From: Ardenticatenales bacterium
GTDB lineage: Bacteria; Chloroflexota; Anaerolineae; Promineifilales; Promineifilaceae
Direction: 5' to 3'
DNA: 64,000 bases
Assembly (NCBI GenBank): GCA_020634515.1
Contig: JACKBL010000001.1
Span: 310,001-374,000 of the forward strand
Shown here: one piece after another, positions 1-11,600 of the stretch
Position numbering within the stretch: the first letter of the stretch is position 1
How the letters are laid out: the number at the start of each line of letters is the position of its first letter
The notes under the pieces: generated by a model
Seen by the model: the letters and a program-made list of their open reading frames with translations, nothing else
Told to the model about the DNA's origin: nothing
Database searches by the model: none
Program-made: the position numbers and the translations under genes

Positions 1-2
1 CC

Positions 3-2237
3 GCCCCACTGCCCGACTCCCCTACCCCAGACCAGCTACCCCTGCGCGATGGGGGCGTGTATCTGATTACGGGCGGACTGGGTGGCCTGGGATTAGAACT
101 GACGCACTTCATCGCCCGCACCGTAGCCGCCAATCTGGTACTGCTCGGCCGCACGCCCCTGCCGGAACGCGAAACGTGGCCCGGTTGGTTAGCCAGCAGC
201 GACCCGGCTCTGGCCGGAATGCGGCGCAAAATCAGCCAGATTCAAGCCCTGGAAGCGCAGGGCGCAAACGTGTTGGTGCTGGCTGCTGATGTCAGCGACC
301 GCGCGCAAATGCAGCAGGCGATGCACACCATTCGCGCCCGCTTTGGCCGGTTGGATGGCGTCGTTCATGCCGCCGGCGTGCCGGGGGCGGGCATTGTGCA
401 GTTGAAGACGACCGCCGCTGCTGCCGCTGTATTGGCTCCTAAATTGTACGGAACGTTGATCTTGCAGGAACTGCTGGCCGATCAATCGCTTGATTTCTTC
501 TTGCTTTTTTCTTCCATTACGGCCATTACGGGCGGCTTTGGGCAGGTGGACTACTGCGCCGCCAATGCCTTTCTGGATGCTTTCGCCCAGGCGAACAGTG
601 CCCTGCGCGGACAGCGCACCCTGTCTATCAATTGGGACGCCTGGCAGCAGGTGGGTATGGCTGCCAGCCCAGAACGACAGCCGTTGTCAGGCGGTAAGCT
701 GAATGAAGATGAACTGCCGACCAATCACCCGCTGTTGGCTCGTTACCAGCCGGCGGATGAAGATGGGGCTACATTTACCACCCGCTTTACGCCGGCGCGG
801 CATTGGGTATTGGGTGAACACCGAGTTGCCGGCATTCCCACCATCCCCGGCGCCACCTATCCCGAAGTGGCCTATGCCGCCTTCCGCCACCACACCGGTC
901 ACACTGCCGCCGAAATTGACGACCTGACCTTCCTGATGCCGTTTATGGTGGGCGCGGACGCCGGCAGAGAATTAGTCGTTACCCTGGAACCCGTGTCGGG
1001 AGATGAGCAAACATATACGCTGCGGGCAGCCAGCCAGATCAACGGCAGCGGAGGACCCCGCTGGCAAGATCACGTCACCGGGCGCGTACGCCCATTGACC
1101 GCTGCCGGCGCGCCGCGTCTGGACGTGCCGGCCATCATTGCCCGCTGCCGGCCGGTTGATCTGGCAGACATCTCCGACCGCGCCGCGGCCATGGCTGATT
1201 TTGTGGACGTAGGGCCTCGTTGGGAATGTGTGCAGGCTGTTTATGCCGGCAATCAAGAAGGTCTGGCTCATCTCCGTCTGGCCGAACCTTTCCTGACCGA
1301 CCTGGAACAGATCGCCCTGCATCCGGCTTTGATGGACATTGCCACCAGCTTCGCCATCCAATCCATCGGCGAAGGCAATTACCTGCCGCTTTCTTATCAA
1401 AACGTGCGCGTCTACGCCCCGTTTACCCCCGATCTGTACTGCCTGGTGCGGCTGCCACAAAACGTGGGCGGCAGTAAGGAGACAGTGGTTATTGACGTCG
1501 TGATTGCCAATGCCGAGGGGGCGACGTTGGTGGAAATTAACGGTTTCGCCGTCAAGCGCGTGGCCGCCGAGGCCCTCAATCGCCTGGTCGAGAGTGCCGC
1601 CGCCGAAGCGACCGCCGTTGCCGACCCGCCCCCGTCGTTCCCGGCGGCCATGCGTGACCTCAGTCAGGCGATTTTGCCGGCGGAAGGCGTCGAAGCCTTC
1701 CAACGATTGTTAGCTTTTGCCTGGCTGCCCCAGGTCATCGTCAGCACCCGTGACCTGGCGGCGACCATTGCCGCAGTGAATGCCTTTGACCCGCAAAGTT
1801 TTATGGCCCGCATGGATGCCGCGCCGCGTCCCGGTCGCGCGCACAAGTACCCCCGCCCCGACTTGAGCGTGCCTTACGTGGCCCCGCGCAACGCCGCCGA
1901 AGAGCAAATCGCCATCCTGTGGCAGGATGTGCTGGGATTAGATCAGGTTGGCGTTCACGACAATTTCTTTGAATTGGGTGGCGATTCGTTGCTGGGGACG
2001 CAAATCATGGCGCGGGCTAAAGATGCCGGCATTGAACTCACCCCCAACCAGTTTTTTCAACACCAGACCGTGGCCGAAATAGCCTCTCTGCTGCAAGACC
2101 AGGTAGGCGCCGCGCCAGCCGCCGCTACGGCCTCGCCGCGCAGTATCATGGTCGAAGAACAACTCCTGTCCAATCTCGACCAACTTTCTGAAGCGGAAAT
2201 GGACGCCCTGCTGGCTGGCATGTTGACAGGCGAGTAA
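3..2237 (+). CDS. Type I PKS, C-terminal part of a module (KR-DH-ACP), 5' end outside window
   Basis: The reading frame is open to the left edge, so the start and any KS/AT domains lie upstream; 744 residues are visible. A ketoreductase comes first (about residues 15-230): Rossmann motif TGGLGGLG, catalytic Ser in LLFSS and Tyr/Asn in VDYCAANAF. A dehydratase fold follows (about 245-515) with HRVAGIPTIPG matching HxxxGxxxxP and a second acidic motif HPALMD. An acyl carrier domain ends it (about 625-700), with the phosphopantetheine Ser in GGDSLL near residue 662. The last 25 residues form an acidic helix resembling the one ending the next protein, possibly an interface element. KR before DH is not the textbook order. 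The product should be a reduced, possibly dehydrated acyl chain passed to the NRPS 33 bp downstream. Domain calls are firm; the substrate is unknown. Confidence 0.9.
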   Translation, partial: APLPDSPTPDQLPLRDGGVYLITGGLGGLGLELTHFIARTVAANLVLLGRTPLPERETWPGWLASSDPALAGMRRKISQIQALEAQGANVLVLAADVSDRAQMQQAMHTIRARFGRLDGVVHAAGVPGAGIVQLKTTAAAAAVLAPKLYGTLILQELLADQSLDFFLLFSSITAITGGFGQVDYCAANAFLDAFAQANSALRGQRTLSINWDAWQQVGMAASPERQPLSGGKLNEDELPTNHPLLARYQPADEDGATFTTRFTPARHWVLGEHRVAGIPTIPGATYPEVAYAAFRHHTGHTAAEIDDLTFLMPFMVGADAGRELVVTLEPVSGDEQTYTLRAASQINGSGGPRWQDHVTGRVRPLTAAGAPRLDVPAIIARCRPVDLADISDRAAAMADFVDVGPRWECVQAVYAGNQEGLAHLRLAEPFLTDLEQIALHPALMDIATSFAIQSIGEGNYLPLSYQNVRVYAPFTPDLYCLVRLPQNVGGSKETVVIDVVIANAEGATLVEINGFAVKRVAAEALNRLVESAAAEATAVADPPPSFPAAMRDLSQAILPAEGVEAFQRLLAFAWLPQVIVSTRDLAATIAAVNAFDPQSFMARMDAAPRPGRAHKYPRPDLSVPYVAPRNAAEEQIAILWQDVLGLDQVGVHDNFFELGGDSLLGTQIMARAKDAGIELTPNQFFQHQTVAEIASLLQDQVGAAPAAATASPRSIMVEEQLLSNLDQLSEAEMDALLAGMLTGE

Positions 2238-2270
2238 GCGCAGCCGCATGCCTGTAGGAGGAATCACTTC

Positions 2271-5200
2271 ATGACCCAGATACCCGCCGGGAACTTGAGC
2301 GCCGCTGACAAGCGTGCCCTGCTGGCCCAAATGTTGCAAGAGAAAGCCAGCAAAAGAAGCTATCCCCTTTCCTTTGCTCAGCGCCGCTTTTGGTTCTTTG
2401 ACCAGTTCGATCCTGGTGATCCGTCGCTAAACATTCTTTACGCCATTCGCTTCTCTGGCCCCATTAACCTGGCTGCCCTGGAGAAAAGCGCCAACGAGAT
2501 TTTGCGCCGCCACACCATTTTACGCGCGCGCATTGTTGTCCGCGACGACCAACCGGTGCAAATCATTGCCCCATTCCAGCCGCTCACTATCGAAGTCGTG
2601 GACCGGCAAAGCGTTCCCGTTGTGGAGCGGGACGCCGAAGTTCGGCGACTCACCCTGGCCGAAGCCCGCACCCGCTTCGACCTGGCCGCCGGGCCGCTGC
2701 TGCGCATACGCCTGATCCGCTTCAGCCCTACCGAGCATGTCGGCTTCATCAACATGCACCATACCATCACCGACGGCGTCTCCATGGAGTTGTTCACCCG
2801 TGAACTGGGCATCCTCTACGCGGCCTTCACTGCTAACCAGGCGTCGCCGCTGCCCGATTTGCCCTTGCAGTACGTGGACTTTGCCCATCGCCAGCGGCAA
2901 CAGTGGCAAAGCGGCCAGATGGCGGACCAACTTGCCTACTGGAAAAAACAACTAGAGGGGGACCTGCCTATTCTGGATTTGCCCACCGACCGGCCCCGTC
3001 CCCCCTTCCGCTCTTCCAATGGCGCCACCAAATACTTTTATTTGTCGTCGCGGTTGACCGAAGCCATTAAACGCCTTAGCCGCCAGGAAGGCTGTACGCC
3101 ATTTGTCGTGCTGCTGGCTGCTTTCAAAACGTTGCTGTATCGCTATACGGGACAATCCGACATCCTCGTCGGCACGCCCGTGGCCGGTCGTACCCTGCCT
3201 ACCGATCAAAACCTCATCGGCCTGTTCACGAACACGCTGGCCTTGCGCACGCAGATTGATAAAACAATCACCTTTCGCCAATTGTTGCGGCGCGTCCGTG
3301 AAACGACCCTGTCTGCCCTGGCCAACCAGGAATTCCCCTTTGAGCAGTTGGTGGATGAACTGCAAGTCAACCGCGATCCCAGCCACCCGCCTGTGTTTCA
3401 GGTGATGTTTGTCTCTCGCACTGCCCGCCCCAAGGCGCAGAAGATTGCCGGCCTCACGCTACACGCCCTGGAGACGGACACCGGGGCGGCGCTGGTGGAT
3501 CTCAGCCTGGTCACCTGGGAGACGGAAGCAGGGCAGTTGGTGGCGTTTGAATACAACACCGATCTCTTCGATGAAAGCACGGTTGACCGTTTTTTCGTCC
3601 ACTATCAAAACTTGTTGCAGGGTGCGGTGGACGATCCGCGGCACCTGCTGCTGCGTCTGCCGATGCTCACATCCGCCGAACAACAGCAACTGCTGTGGGA
3701 GTGGAATGATACAGACGCCGACTATGACCGCGACGTGTGCGTGCACCAGTTGTTTGAGCAGGCTGTCGCCCGCGCGCCGCACCGCACCGCCGTCGTTTGG
3801 GGGGCGAACGTCGCTGTTGGCAGCGAGCGCTGGACGTATGCTGAGTTGAACGAACGCGCTAACAAACTGGCTCACCACCTGCGCCGCCTGGGCGTGGGGC
3901 CAGAAACGCCTGTAGGCATTTACGTGGAGCGTTCGCTGGAAATGATTCTGGCTGTCCTGGCTGTGCTGAAAGCCGGCGGCGCTTACGTCCCCCTAGACCC
4001 CATCCACCCGCCTGAGCGGCTGGCTTTTATTTGCCAGGATGCCGGCATTGCCCTCCTCCTCACCCAGACCCACCTGGCCGGCAAACTGCCCTTACCTGAA
4101 CGCCCCGTGCTCCATCTGGACGCCGACTGGCCGCGAATCGCCCAGGAAAGCGACCAAAATCCGCCAAACATCTCTCGCCCGGAACACCTGGTTTACATCG
4201 TCTACACCTCTGGCTCCACCGGTCAGCCCAAGGGCGTTATGCTGGAGCATGGCAATTTGCGCCACGCCTATTACGGCTGGCAACAGCTTTACCAACTGGG
4301 CCGGCAGCCGCTGCGCCATTTGCAGATGGCCAGCTTTTCCTTTGATGTATTCTCCGGCGACCTGACGCGCGCCCTTTGCTCCGGTGATACGCTGGTCTTG
4401 TGTCCCCGCGAAACGCTGCTGCAGCCGGACAAACTGGCGCAGTTGATTGTGACCGAAAACATCACGGCGGCGGAATTTGTGCCGGCAGTGCTGCGCCTCC
4501 TCGTGGCCCATTTGGAGCAAAACGGCGGCGACCTGCGCCAGTTCCACTTCCTGTCCGTGGGGTCCGATGCCTGGCACGTGCGTGATCACCGTTGCACTCA
4601 GCAGTTGTGCGGTCCCCACACCATTTTCGCCAACACTTACGGCGTCACCGAAGCCACCATTGACAGCTCCTACTTTCGCCACTCCACCGACACCCTCAGC
4701 GATGACCAGATCACGCCCATAGGCCGCCCTTACCCCAACGTGCGCCTCTACGTCCTGGACGACGCCTTGCAGCCTGTGCCGGCAGGTGTTGCCGGCGAAC
4801 TGTATATCGGCGGCGCCGGCGTGGGCCGAGGCTACACCAACCGCCCCGATCTCACCGATACCCGCTTTATGCCTAACCCCTTCCTCCCCGGTGAGCAATT
4901 ATACAAGACCGGCGATCTGGCCCGCTTCCTGCCGGCAAACGGCCATTCCGCAAACGAGCCTTCGACGCTTGCCGGCCACATCGCTTTTCTGGGGCGGGCT
5001 GATTTCCAGGTGAAGATTCGCGGTTTCCGCGTCGAATTGGGTGAAATTGAAGCCGCCCTGCAGCAGCACGAGAAGGTGCAAACGGCAACCGTCGTTGATT
5101 TCCAGAGTGAAACGGGCGACAGACGGCTGGTGGCCTACATTGTCCCGGCATCCGACATGATCCCTGCCACCGATGAACTGTTTGCCTTTCTCCAAAAACG

Positions 5201-5621
5201 CCTGCCAGACTACATGCTTCCGGGCCATTATGTCACCCTAAGCCAACTGCCCCTCAGCCCCAACGGCAAGATCAATCGCCGCCAACTACCTGTTCCCGAT
5301 CTCTCCAGCCGCCCCCAGGTAGCTCAACCCTATGTCGCCCCGCGCACCCTGGCCGAAGAAGTGCTGGCGGAGCTATTTGGCAAAGTTTTGGGATTGCAGC
5401 AGGTTGGCATTCATGACAATTTCTTTGAATTAGGCGGCCATTCGCTGCTGGCGACACAGTTGGCTATTCGCGCCCGCGACACCTTCCAGATTGACCTGCC
5501 GCTACGCGCCTTCTTCGAGACGCCCTCCATTGCCGGATTGGCGGTAGCCGTGGAAGAGGCCCTGATTGAAAAGCTGGAAACGCTCTCTGAAGAGGAAGCT
5601 GCTTTGCTCCTCTCCTCATAG
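2271..5621 (+). CDS. Non-ribosomal peptide synthetase module C-A-T, ornithine-like specificity
   Basis: This is a complete 1116-residue single-module NRPS with a strong AGGAGG ribosome site at 2256-2261. A short N-terminal helix (LSAADKRALLAQML) precedes the condensation domain (about 35-470), whose active site HHTITDG is intact near residue 163. The adenylation domain (about 485-1000) has YTSGSTGQPKG near 642, YGVTEAT, YKTGDLARF and NGKINRR with the A10 lysine. The carrier domain has GGHSLL with its Ser near 1059. Reading the ten pocket positions by hand gives D-V-G-E-S-G-T-I-D-K, close to the known ornithine code DVGEIGSIDK; ornithine or another basic residue is therefore my prediction, not a demonstrated fact. 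The C domain should couple the upstream PKS chain to this residue. The next synthetase starts 24 bp after the stop, so the two are probably cotranscribed. Confidence 0.95.
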   Translation: MTQIPAGNLSAADKRALLAQMLQEKASKRSYPLSFAQRRFWFFDQFDPGDPSLNILYAIRFSGPINLAALEKSANEILRRHTILRARIVVRDDQPVQIIAPFQPLTIEVVDRQSVPVVERDAEVRRLTLAEARTRFDLAAGPLLRIRLIRFSPTEHVGFINMHHTITDGVSMELFTRELGILYAAFTANQASPLPDLPLQYVDFAHRQRQQWQSGQMADQLAYWKKQLEGDLPILDLPTDRPRPPFRSSNGATKYFYLSSRLTEAIKRLSRQEGCTPFVVLLAAFKTLLYRYTGQSDILVGTPVAGRTLPTDQNLIGLFTNTLALRTQIDKTITFRQLLRRVRETTLSALANQEFPFEQLVDELQVNRDPSHPPVFQVMFVSRTARPKAQKIAGLTLHALETDTGAALVDLSLVTWETEAGQLVAFEYNTDLFDESTVDRFFVHYQNLLQGAVDDPRHLLLRLPMLTSAEQQQLLWEWNDTDADYDRDVCVHQLFEQAVARAPHRTAVVWGANVAVGSERWTYAELNERANKLAHHLRRLGVGPETPVGIYVERSLEMILAVLAVLKAGGAYVPLDPIHPPERLAFICQDAGIALLLTQTHLAGKLPLPERPVLHLDADWPRIAQESDQNPPNISRPEHLVYIVYTSGSTGQPKGVMLEHGNLRHAYYGWQQLYQLGRQPLRHLQMASFSFDVFSGDLTRALCSGDTLVLCPRETLLQPDKLAQLIVTENITAAEFVPAVLRLLVAHLEQNGGDLRQFHFLSVGSDAWHVRDHRCTQQLCGPHTIFANTYGVTEATIDSSYFRHSTDTLSDDQITPIGRPYPNVRLYVLDDALQPVPAGVAGELYIGGAGVGRGYTNRPDLTDTRFMPNPFLPGEQLYKTGDLARFLPANGHSANEPSTLAGHIAFLGRADFQVKIRGFRVELGEIEAALQQHEKVQTATVVDFQSETGDRRLVAYIVPASDMIPATDELFAFLQKRLPDYMLPGHYVTLSQLPLSPNGKINRRQLPVPDLSSRPQVAQPYVAPRTLAEEVLAELFGKVLGLQQVGIHDNFFELGGHSLLATQLAIRARDTFQIDLPLRAFFETPSIAGLAVAVEEALIEKLETLSEEEAALLLSS

Positions 5622-5645
5622 CCTTGTCCGCACGGGAATTCCTTT

Positions 5646-8600
5646 ATGACTGCTTCTCCCCTCTCTTCCTCCGTTGCCAATCTGGTGCGCCAGCCGTTGT
5701 CGCCGCCGCGGCAGCGCGCCTGGTTCCTGTATCAACTGTATCCCGGCAACCCCACCCAACACGTCGTGGGCGCCGTAGAACTGGATGGCCCGCTGCACAT
5801 CGCGCGGCTGCAAGCCAGCGCGAACGTTTTGCTCCGCCGCTATCTCCCGCTGCGCGCCGCTTGCATCACCGTCGATGACCAACCGACGTGGCAGGAAACA
5901 GCGATAGATACCGTTTCGCTGCCGGTGACGGACCTGACGCACCTGGATGCTGTTGCCCAGGCAGATGCGATAGAGGATATTTTGCGTCGGGCGGCGCGGC
6001 AGCCTTTTGATTTGGAACACGCTCCTTTGTGGCGCGCCGAATTGCTGCGTCTGGGGGCGGAGAGGCACCTCCTCTGGCTGGCGGCGCACCGCCTGGTAGC
6101 GGATGAGGCGTCGCTGCCGGCATTGTGGTCAGAATGGGCCGTCCTTTACGCCGCAACAGCGCCGGAAGAGCGGGGCGGGACCTCTGGCGCGGCAACTTTG
6201 CCCTCCTTTCCCCACGAGGCGACCCTGACGTACTGGCAGCAGCAGTTACAGGGCCATCAGCCGCTGCTGGAACTGCCGCTGGATCATGCTCGTCCGGCTA
6301 TGCCGGCATTTGAAACAACGACCTACGCCTGGCAATTACCCGCCGCGACAGAGACGTCTCTCCGCCGCTTTAGCGCCGCTGAAAACATCCCCCTGCCCAC
6401 CCTGCTGCTCTCCGCCTGGCTGGCCTTGCTCGTTCGCTACACCAACCAGCACGATCTTACTGTGGGCCTGCCCACTGCCTATCCGGTGCCGGAGGAGGAG
6501 CATTCCCTGCCGCGACAGGACTACCTACCCGTGCGCCTCCAACTGCCCGTGGATGCCGGTGGCGCGTCCACAGCATCCTTTCGCTGGCTGACGCACCGCA
6601 CGGCCGCGACGTTGCAGGCCAACGCCGCTCACCCCATACCCCTGGCTTCCCTGTTGCCCCACCTGCAAGTTGAAGGGGGGCTAAGCTACGCGCCCCTCTT
6701 TCAGGTGACATACGAATGGGCTGCCGCTACTCCCCCCTGGACTAGCGACAACCTGACCTGGCGCTTGCGCCCCGTTGACACAGGTCTCAGCCCGTTTGAT
6801 CTCAGCCTGCGCGTCCAGGAGACAGACGACGCCCTGACGCTGCACGCTGCCTATGCCGCCCACCTGTTCACAGCGCAGACCAGGGAACATCTGCCGGCCC
6901 ATTTCGACCGCCTCCTGACCGCTATGTTGGTCGCGCCGGACCAACCCCTGGAGACCCTCCCCTTGCTTACGCCGGCCGAGGAAGAGCGTATCCTGGTCAC
7001 CTGGAACGATACCGCCACCCCTTACCCCGCCGATGCCCCCCTTGCCGCCCTTTTCGAGGCTCAGGCCACCCGCGTTCCGCGCAAAGTTGCCGTTTCTTTC
7101 CCGGAGGGGGAACTGACCTATGCCCAACTGAACGACCGCGCCAATAAACTGGCCCATTATTTACAGCAGCGCGGCGCCGGGCGAAACAGTATCATCGCCA
7201 TTTATCTGGAACGCTCCCTCGACATGATCGTGTCTATCCTGGCGATCATCAAAGCCGGCGGGGTGTACATGCCGCTGGACGTTTCCTACCCCGCGGAACG
7301 GATTGCCTTTATGTTGGCTGATTCTCAGGCGCCCCTCTTGATCAGCCGCGCACACCTGGCGGCGCAGCTTCTGCCACACCGGTCGGCCCTGATTGACCTG
7401 GAGAGCGAAGCGGCCGCCATTGACGCCGCAGTCGTTGCTGCCGGCAACAGCAATAACCCCAATTGCCAGACCACCGGCGCCGATCCGGCCTACGTGATGT
7501 ACACATCTGGCTCCACCGGACAGCCCAAAGGCATCGTCATTCCGCAGCGCGGCGTCAGCCGCCTGGTGCTCCACACCAATTACGTGGCGTTCCATGAAAC
7601 GGATTGCATTGCCCACCTTTCCAATACCTCCTTCGACGCCGCCACCTTTGAAATCTGGAGCGCTTTGCTGCACGGGGCGCGCCTGGTGGGCATCCCCAAA
7701 GAAATGCTGCTCTCCCCTGTGGCGCTCTCGGCGTATATCGAACAGCAGCAAATCACCGTCATGCTGCTCACCACTTCTCTTTTTAACCAGTTTGCTTACG
7801 ATATGCCACGCCTGTTTAGCCCGTTGCGGGCCATCCTTTTTGGCGGCGAAGCAGCAGACCCTGTCGCCGTTCAGCGTGTGCTCCAGCATGATCCGCCGCC
7901 ACAAGTCATCAATGTCTACGGACCAACTGAAAGCACCACCTATGCCTCCTTCTATCAGGTGTCGCCCACGGGCGCACCCCTGACCAGTGTGCCTATCGGT
8001 ACACCTATTGCCAATACGCAGGTGTATGTACTCAATCGCTGCCGACAGCCCGTCCCCGTCGGCGTCGTCGGCGAACTGTACATTGGCGGCGATGGTCTGG
8101 CCCAGGGCTACCTGAACCGCCCCGCCCTCACCGCCGCCAGCTTTATCCCCAATCCATTTTCCGATCAGCCCGGCGCCCGCCGCCCTGGTGGCGACCGCCT
8201 CTACAAAACGGGCGACCTGGTCCGCTGGCTGCCCTCGGGCGTGCTGGCCTTTGTCGGGCGCAGCGACCATCAGGTTAAGATTCGCGGTTTTCGTATTGAG
8301 TTGGACGAAATCGAAGCCGCCCTACGTCGGCATCCCGCCGTGGCCCAGGCGGCCGTCCTGGCCCATGAGGATCGGCGGCAGGGAATGACAACGGCATCGA
8401 AAGGGAAATACCTGACCGCCTACGTGGTGCCGCGGGCGGACGTCACGCCCACCGCCCTGCGCGATTATTTACAGGCGCGGCTACCTGATTACATGGTTCC
8501 TCCCTTTGTGCTTTTTCTGGATGCTTTTCCCATCACGCCCAACGGCAAACTAGATCGGCGGGCGCTGCCGCGCCCCGACGTGGGCGCGGCCGGCCGTGAT

Positions 8601-11600
8601 GACTTCGCGCCGCCGCGCACGACCGGCGAAAAAGCATTGGCCGGCATCTGGTCCGCCGTCCTCGGATTGGATGACGTGAGCATTCACGACCCGTTTCTGG
8701 AAATTGGCGGACATTCGCTGGCCGCCGTGCGCGTCATCGCTCGCGTGCGCGACGTTTTTGGCGTTGACCTGGCCCTGCCAGACATTTTTAGTCGCCCCAC
8801 TATTGCTGACCTCGCGGCGCATTTGGATGCTTGCGTGCAGACTGCCCGCGCCAGCCGCTACTCGCCTATTACGCCTCTGAGCCAGACGGCGCAACTACCG
8901 CTCTCTTTTGCTCAGCAGCGCCTCTGGTTCTGGCAGCAGCTTATGCCCGACAGCACCGCTTACAACCAGATATTTGCCGTTCGCCTTACCGGTCAACTGC
9001 ACATCGCCGCCCTGCACCAGACGCTAAACGAGATCATTGCTCGCCACAATACGCTGCGCACGACCTTCCATAGCGACAATGGGCAGCCGTGTGCCCGGTT
9101 GCAGCCCGTTGGCGACTATCCTCTGCCGCTGACCGATCTCTCTCATGAACCGGCGCCGGCGCAGGCGCGGCAGGTGCAGGTGCGTATCGCGGCGGATGCC
9201 TCTCAGGTGTTCGATCTGGAGCGCGGGCCACTGATCCGTTTTCAACTGCTGCGATTGGGCGCGGAGGCGCATGTGCTGCTGATTAATGTGCATCACATTG
9301 TCATGGATGGCTGGTCGGTCGAGATTTTTACGCAAGATATGGCGGCGCTGTATGCGGCTTTTTGCCGGCAGGAAACGCCCAACCTGTCTCCTCTTCCCAT
9401 CCAATACGCCGACTTTGCCCGCTGGCAGCAGGAGTGGGTTGCCCAAAGCGGCGATATCCAGCGCCAGTTTGCCTACTGGACCGAAAAGTTGGGTCTGAAT
9501 CCGCCATCTCTTGATCTGCCCGCTGACCGCCCTCGCCCCGCCCTGCCGGCATTTCAAGGCGGCATCCACAACTTTGCGCTTGACGCTGCGCTCAGCCAGC
9601 AGTTGCGCCAGGTGGGGCAGGTCGCCGGCTGTTCCTTGTTTATGACCCTGCTTTCCACCTGGCATGCGCTGTTCTATTTGTACACGCATCAAGACCAGAT
9701 TCGCATTGGCACGCCTGTGGCCGGGCGCAACCAGCCAGAAGTAGAGCGGTTGATCGGGTTGTTTGTCAATGTGCTGGTGCTGGCGGCTGATTTCCACCAC
9801 AAGCCCAATTTCCATGAACTGCTGACACAGGTGCAGCGCGCTACGCTGGAAGCGTATGAAAACCAGGATGTCCCCTTTGACAAGCTGGTGGAACGGCTGC
9901 AAACAAAGCGAGACAACAGCGGGCAGCCGTTGTTTCAGGTCATGTTCACTTTTCAGGACTGGTTGGAAGAGGTGCGGGAACTGCCCGGCGTACGCATGGA
10001 AATGATGCCGGCATTCAACCCCAACGTCAAATTCGATCTTTCGATTGGCATGTGGGCTGAAGCCGGCGAGCTGCGCGGCCGCATCGAATACAACAGCGAC
10101 ATCTTCAATCCGGAAACCCTGGCGCGCATGACCGCGCAATGGACTCGTCTCCTCGCCCAACTCCTGGCTGCCCCCGAGCAGCCCATCGCGGCCCACGCCC
10201 TGTCTACCGAAACCGAAATAGCCCAATACCAACAATTAGCCGCGCGGTTGACCCAGCATCCCGCCGTACAGGATGCCGGCATCCTTCCCTGGCGCGACAC
10301 CCCCACCTCACCTTACTTAATCGCCTACCTCCTCCTCCACCCCGGTCAGATGCTGCCCACCATTGCCACCCTGCGTCTCCACTTGCAACAACAGGGCTGG
10401 CATGGACCGCTGCCGGCTGATCTGGTTCAGGTCGGCCAGATTTTGCGCCATCCCGATGGTCGTCTGGATCGGGCGACGCTGCCCGCTCCGCCTCCTCCCG
10501 CGCCAACCGGCCAACCAGACGCAGCTCCTGCGCCGCCCGCCGAAACACTCGCCCATCAGCAGGCCCGGCTGGATGAAAAACGCGCCCAACTTTCCGATAA
10601 CAAACGGGCGCTGCTGCAAAAATTGCTGCGCAAAGCCGTTGATTTGCCTCCTGCCGCCCCGGTCACTATTCCCCGCCGCCCGGCGGATGCCGCGGCTTCC
10701 GCCACCATCCCCCTTTCTTTTGCCCAGCAGCGGCTGTGGTTCTTTCACCAGCTAGAGCCAGACAGCCCGTTTTACAACATTCCCGTGGTTGTGCGCCTGC
10801 GGCGGCGGTTGGATGTGCCGGCATTGCAGCGCAGCATCAACGCCATCATCCGCCGCCATGAAAGCCTGCGCACGACCTTCGCCCTGGTCGATCAACAGCC
10901 CGTGCAGGTTGTCCGGCCAGAACTGGAAATATCCCTGGCCGTCTTCCCCATCTCCGGGCAGACGCCCGCCGAGCGTGAAGCCCACGCCCAGGCCCAAATC
11001 AATGAGGCCGTGCGCCGTCCTTTCCAGATCCAGCACGAACCCCTGGTCCGCGCCAATCTCTACCAGTTAGCAGCGGATGATGCCATCCTGCTGATCAACA
11101 TCCATCACATTGTGGCTGATGGCTGGTCGCTGGGTATTTTCGTGCGCGAGCTGACCGCTTTCTACAACGCCTACACCAATAATCGTCCTCCTGCCAGTCT
11201 GCCAGACCTGCCCGTGCAGTATGCCGATTACGCCATCTGGCAGCGGCAGTGGCTGTCTGGAGAGGTACGGCAAAAGCAGCTTGATTATTGGGCGAACCAG
11301 TTGCGGGGCGAACTCGCCCCGCTGGCCTTACCCACCGATCGCCCCCGCCCGGCCGCGCAGACTTACAATGGAACCATCTACAGCTTTGCCGTGCCTCGCC
11401 CGCTGCTGGAATCGCTGAAACAGATGGGGCAGCAGGAGAACGCTTCCCTGTTCATGATGCTGCTCACGGCTTTCACCGGGCTGCTGCATCGCTACACCAA
11501 CCAGACAGACATCCTCGTCGGCGCACCCATCGCCGGTCGCAGCCGACAGGAATTGGAGCCGCTAATCGGCTTTTTTGTTAACACGCTGCCGCTGCGCTTC

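Noticed and set aside
7161..8270. 369-residue minus-strand open frame inside the NRPS
   Set aside because: Mirror frame of a GC-rich A domain with clear motifs on the plus strand; no ribosome site or family motif.
9024..10235. 403-residue minus-strand open frame
   Set aside because: Shadow of the C2 domain; same reasoning.
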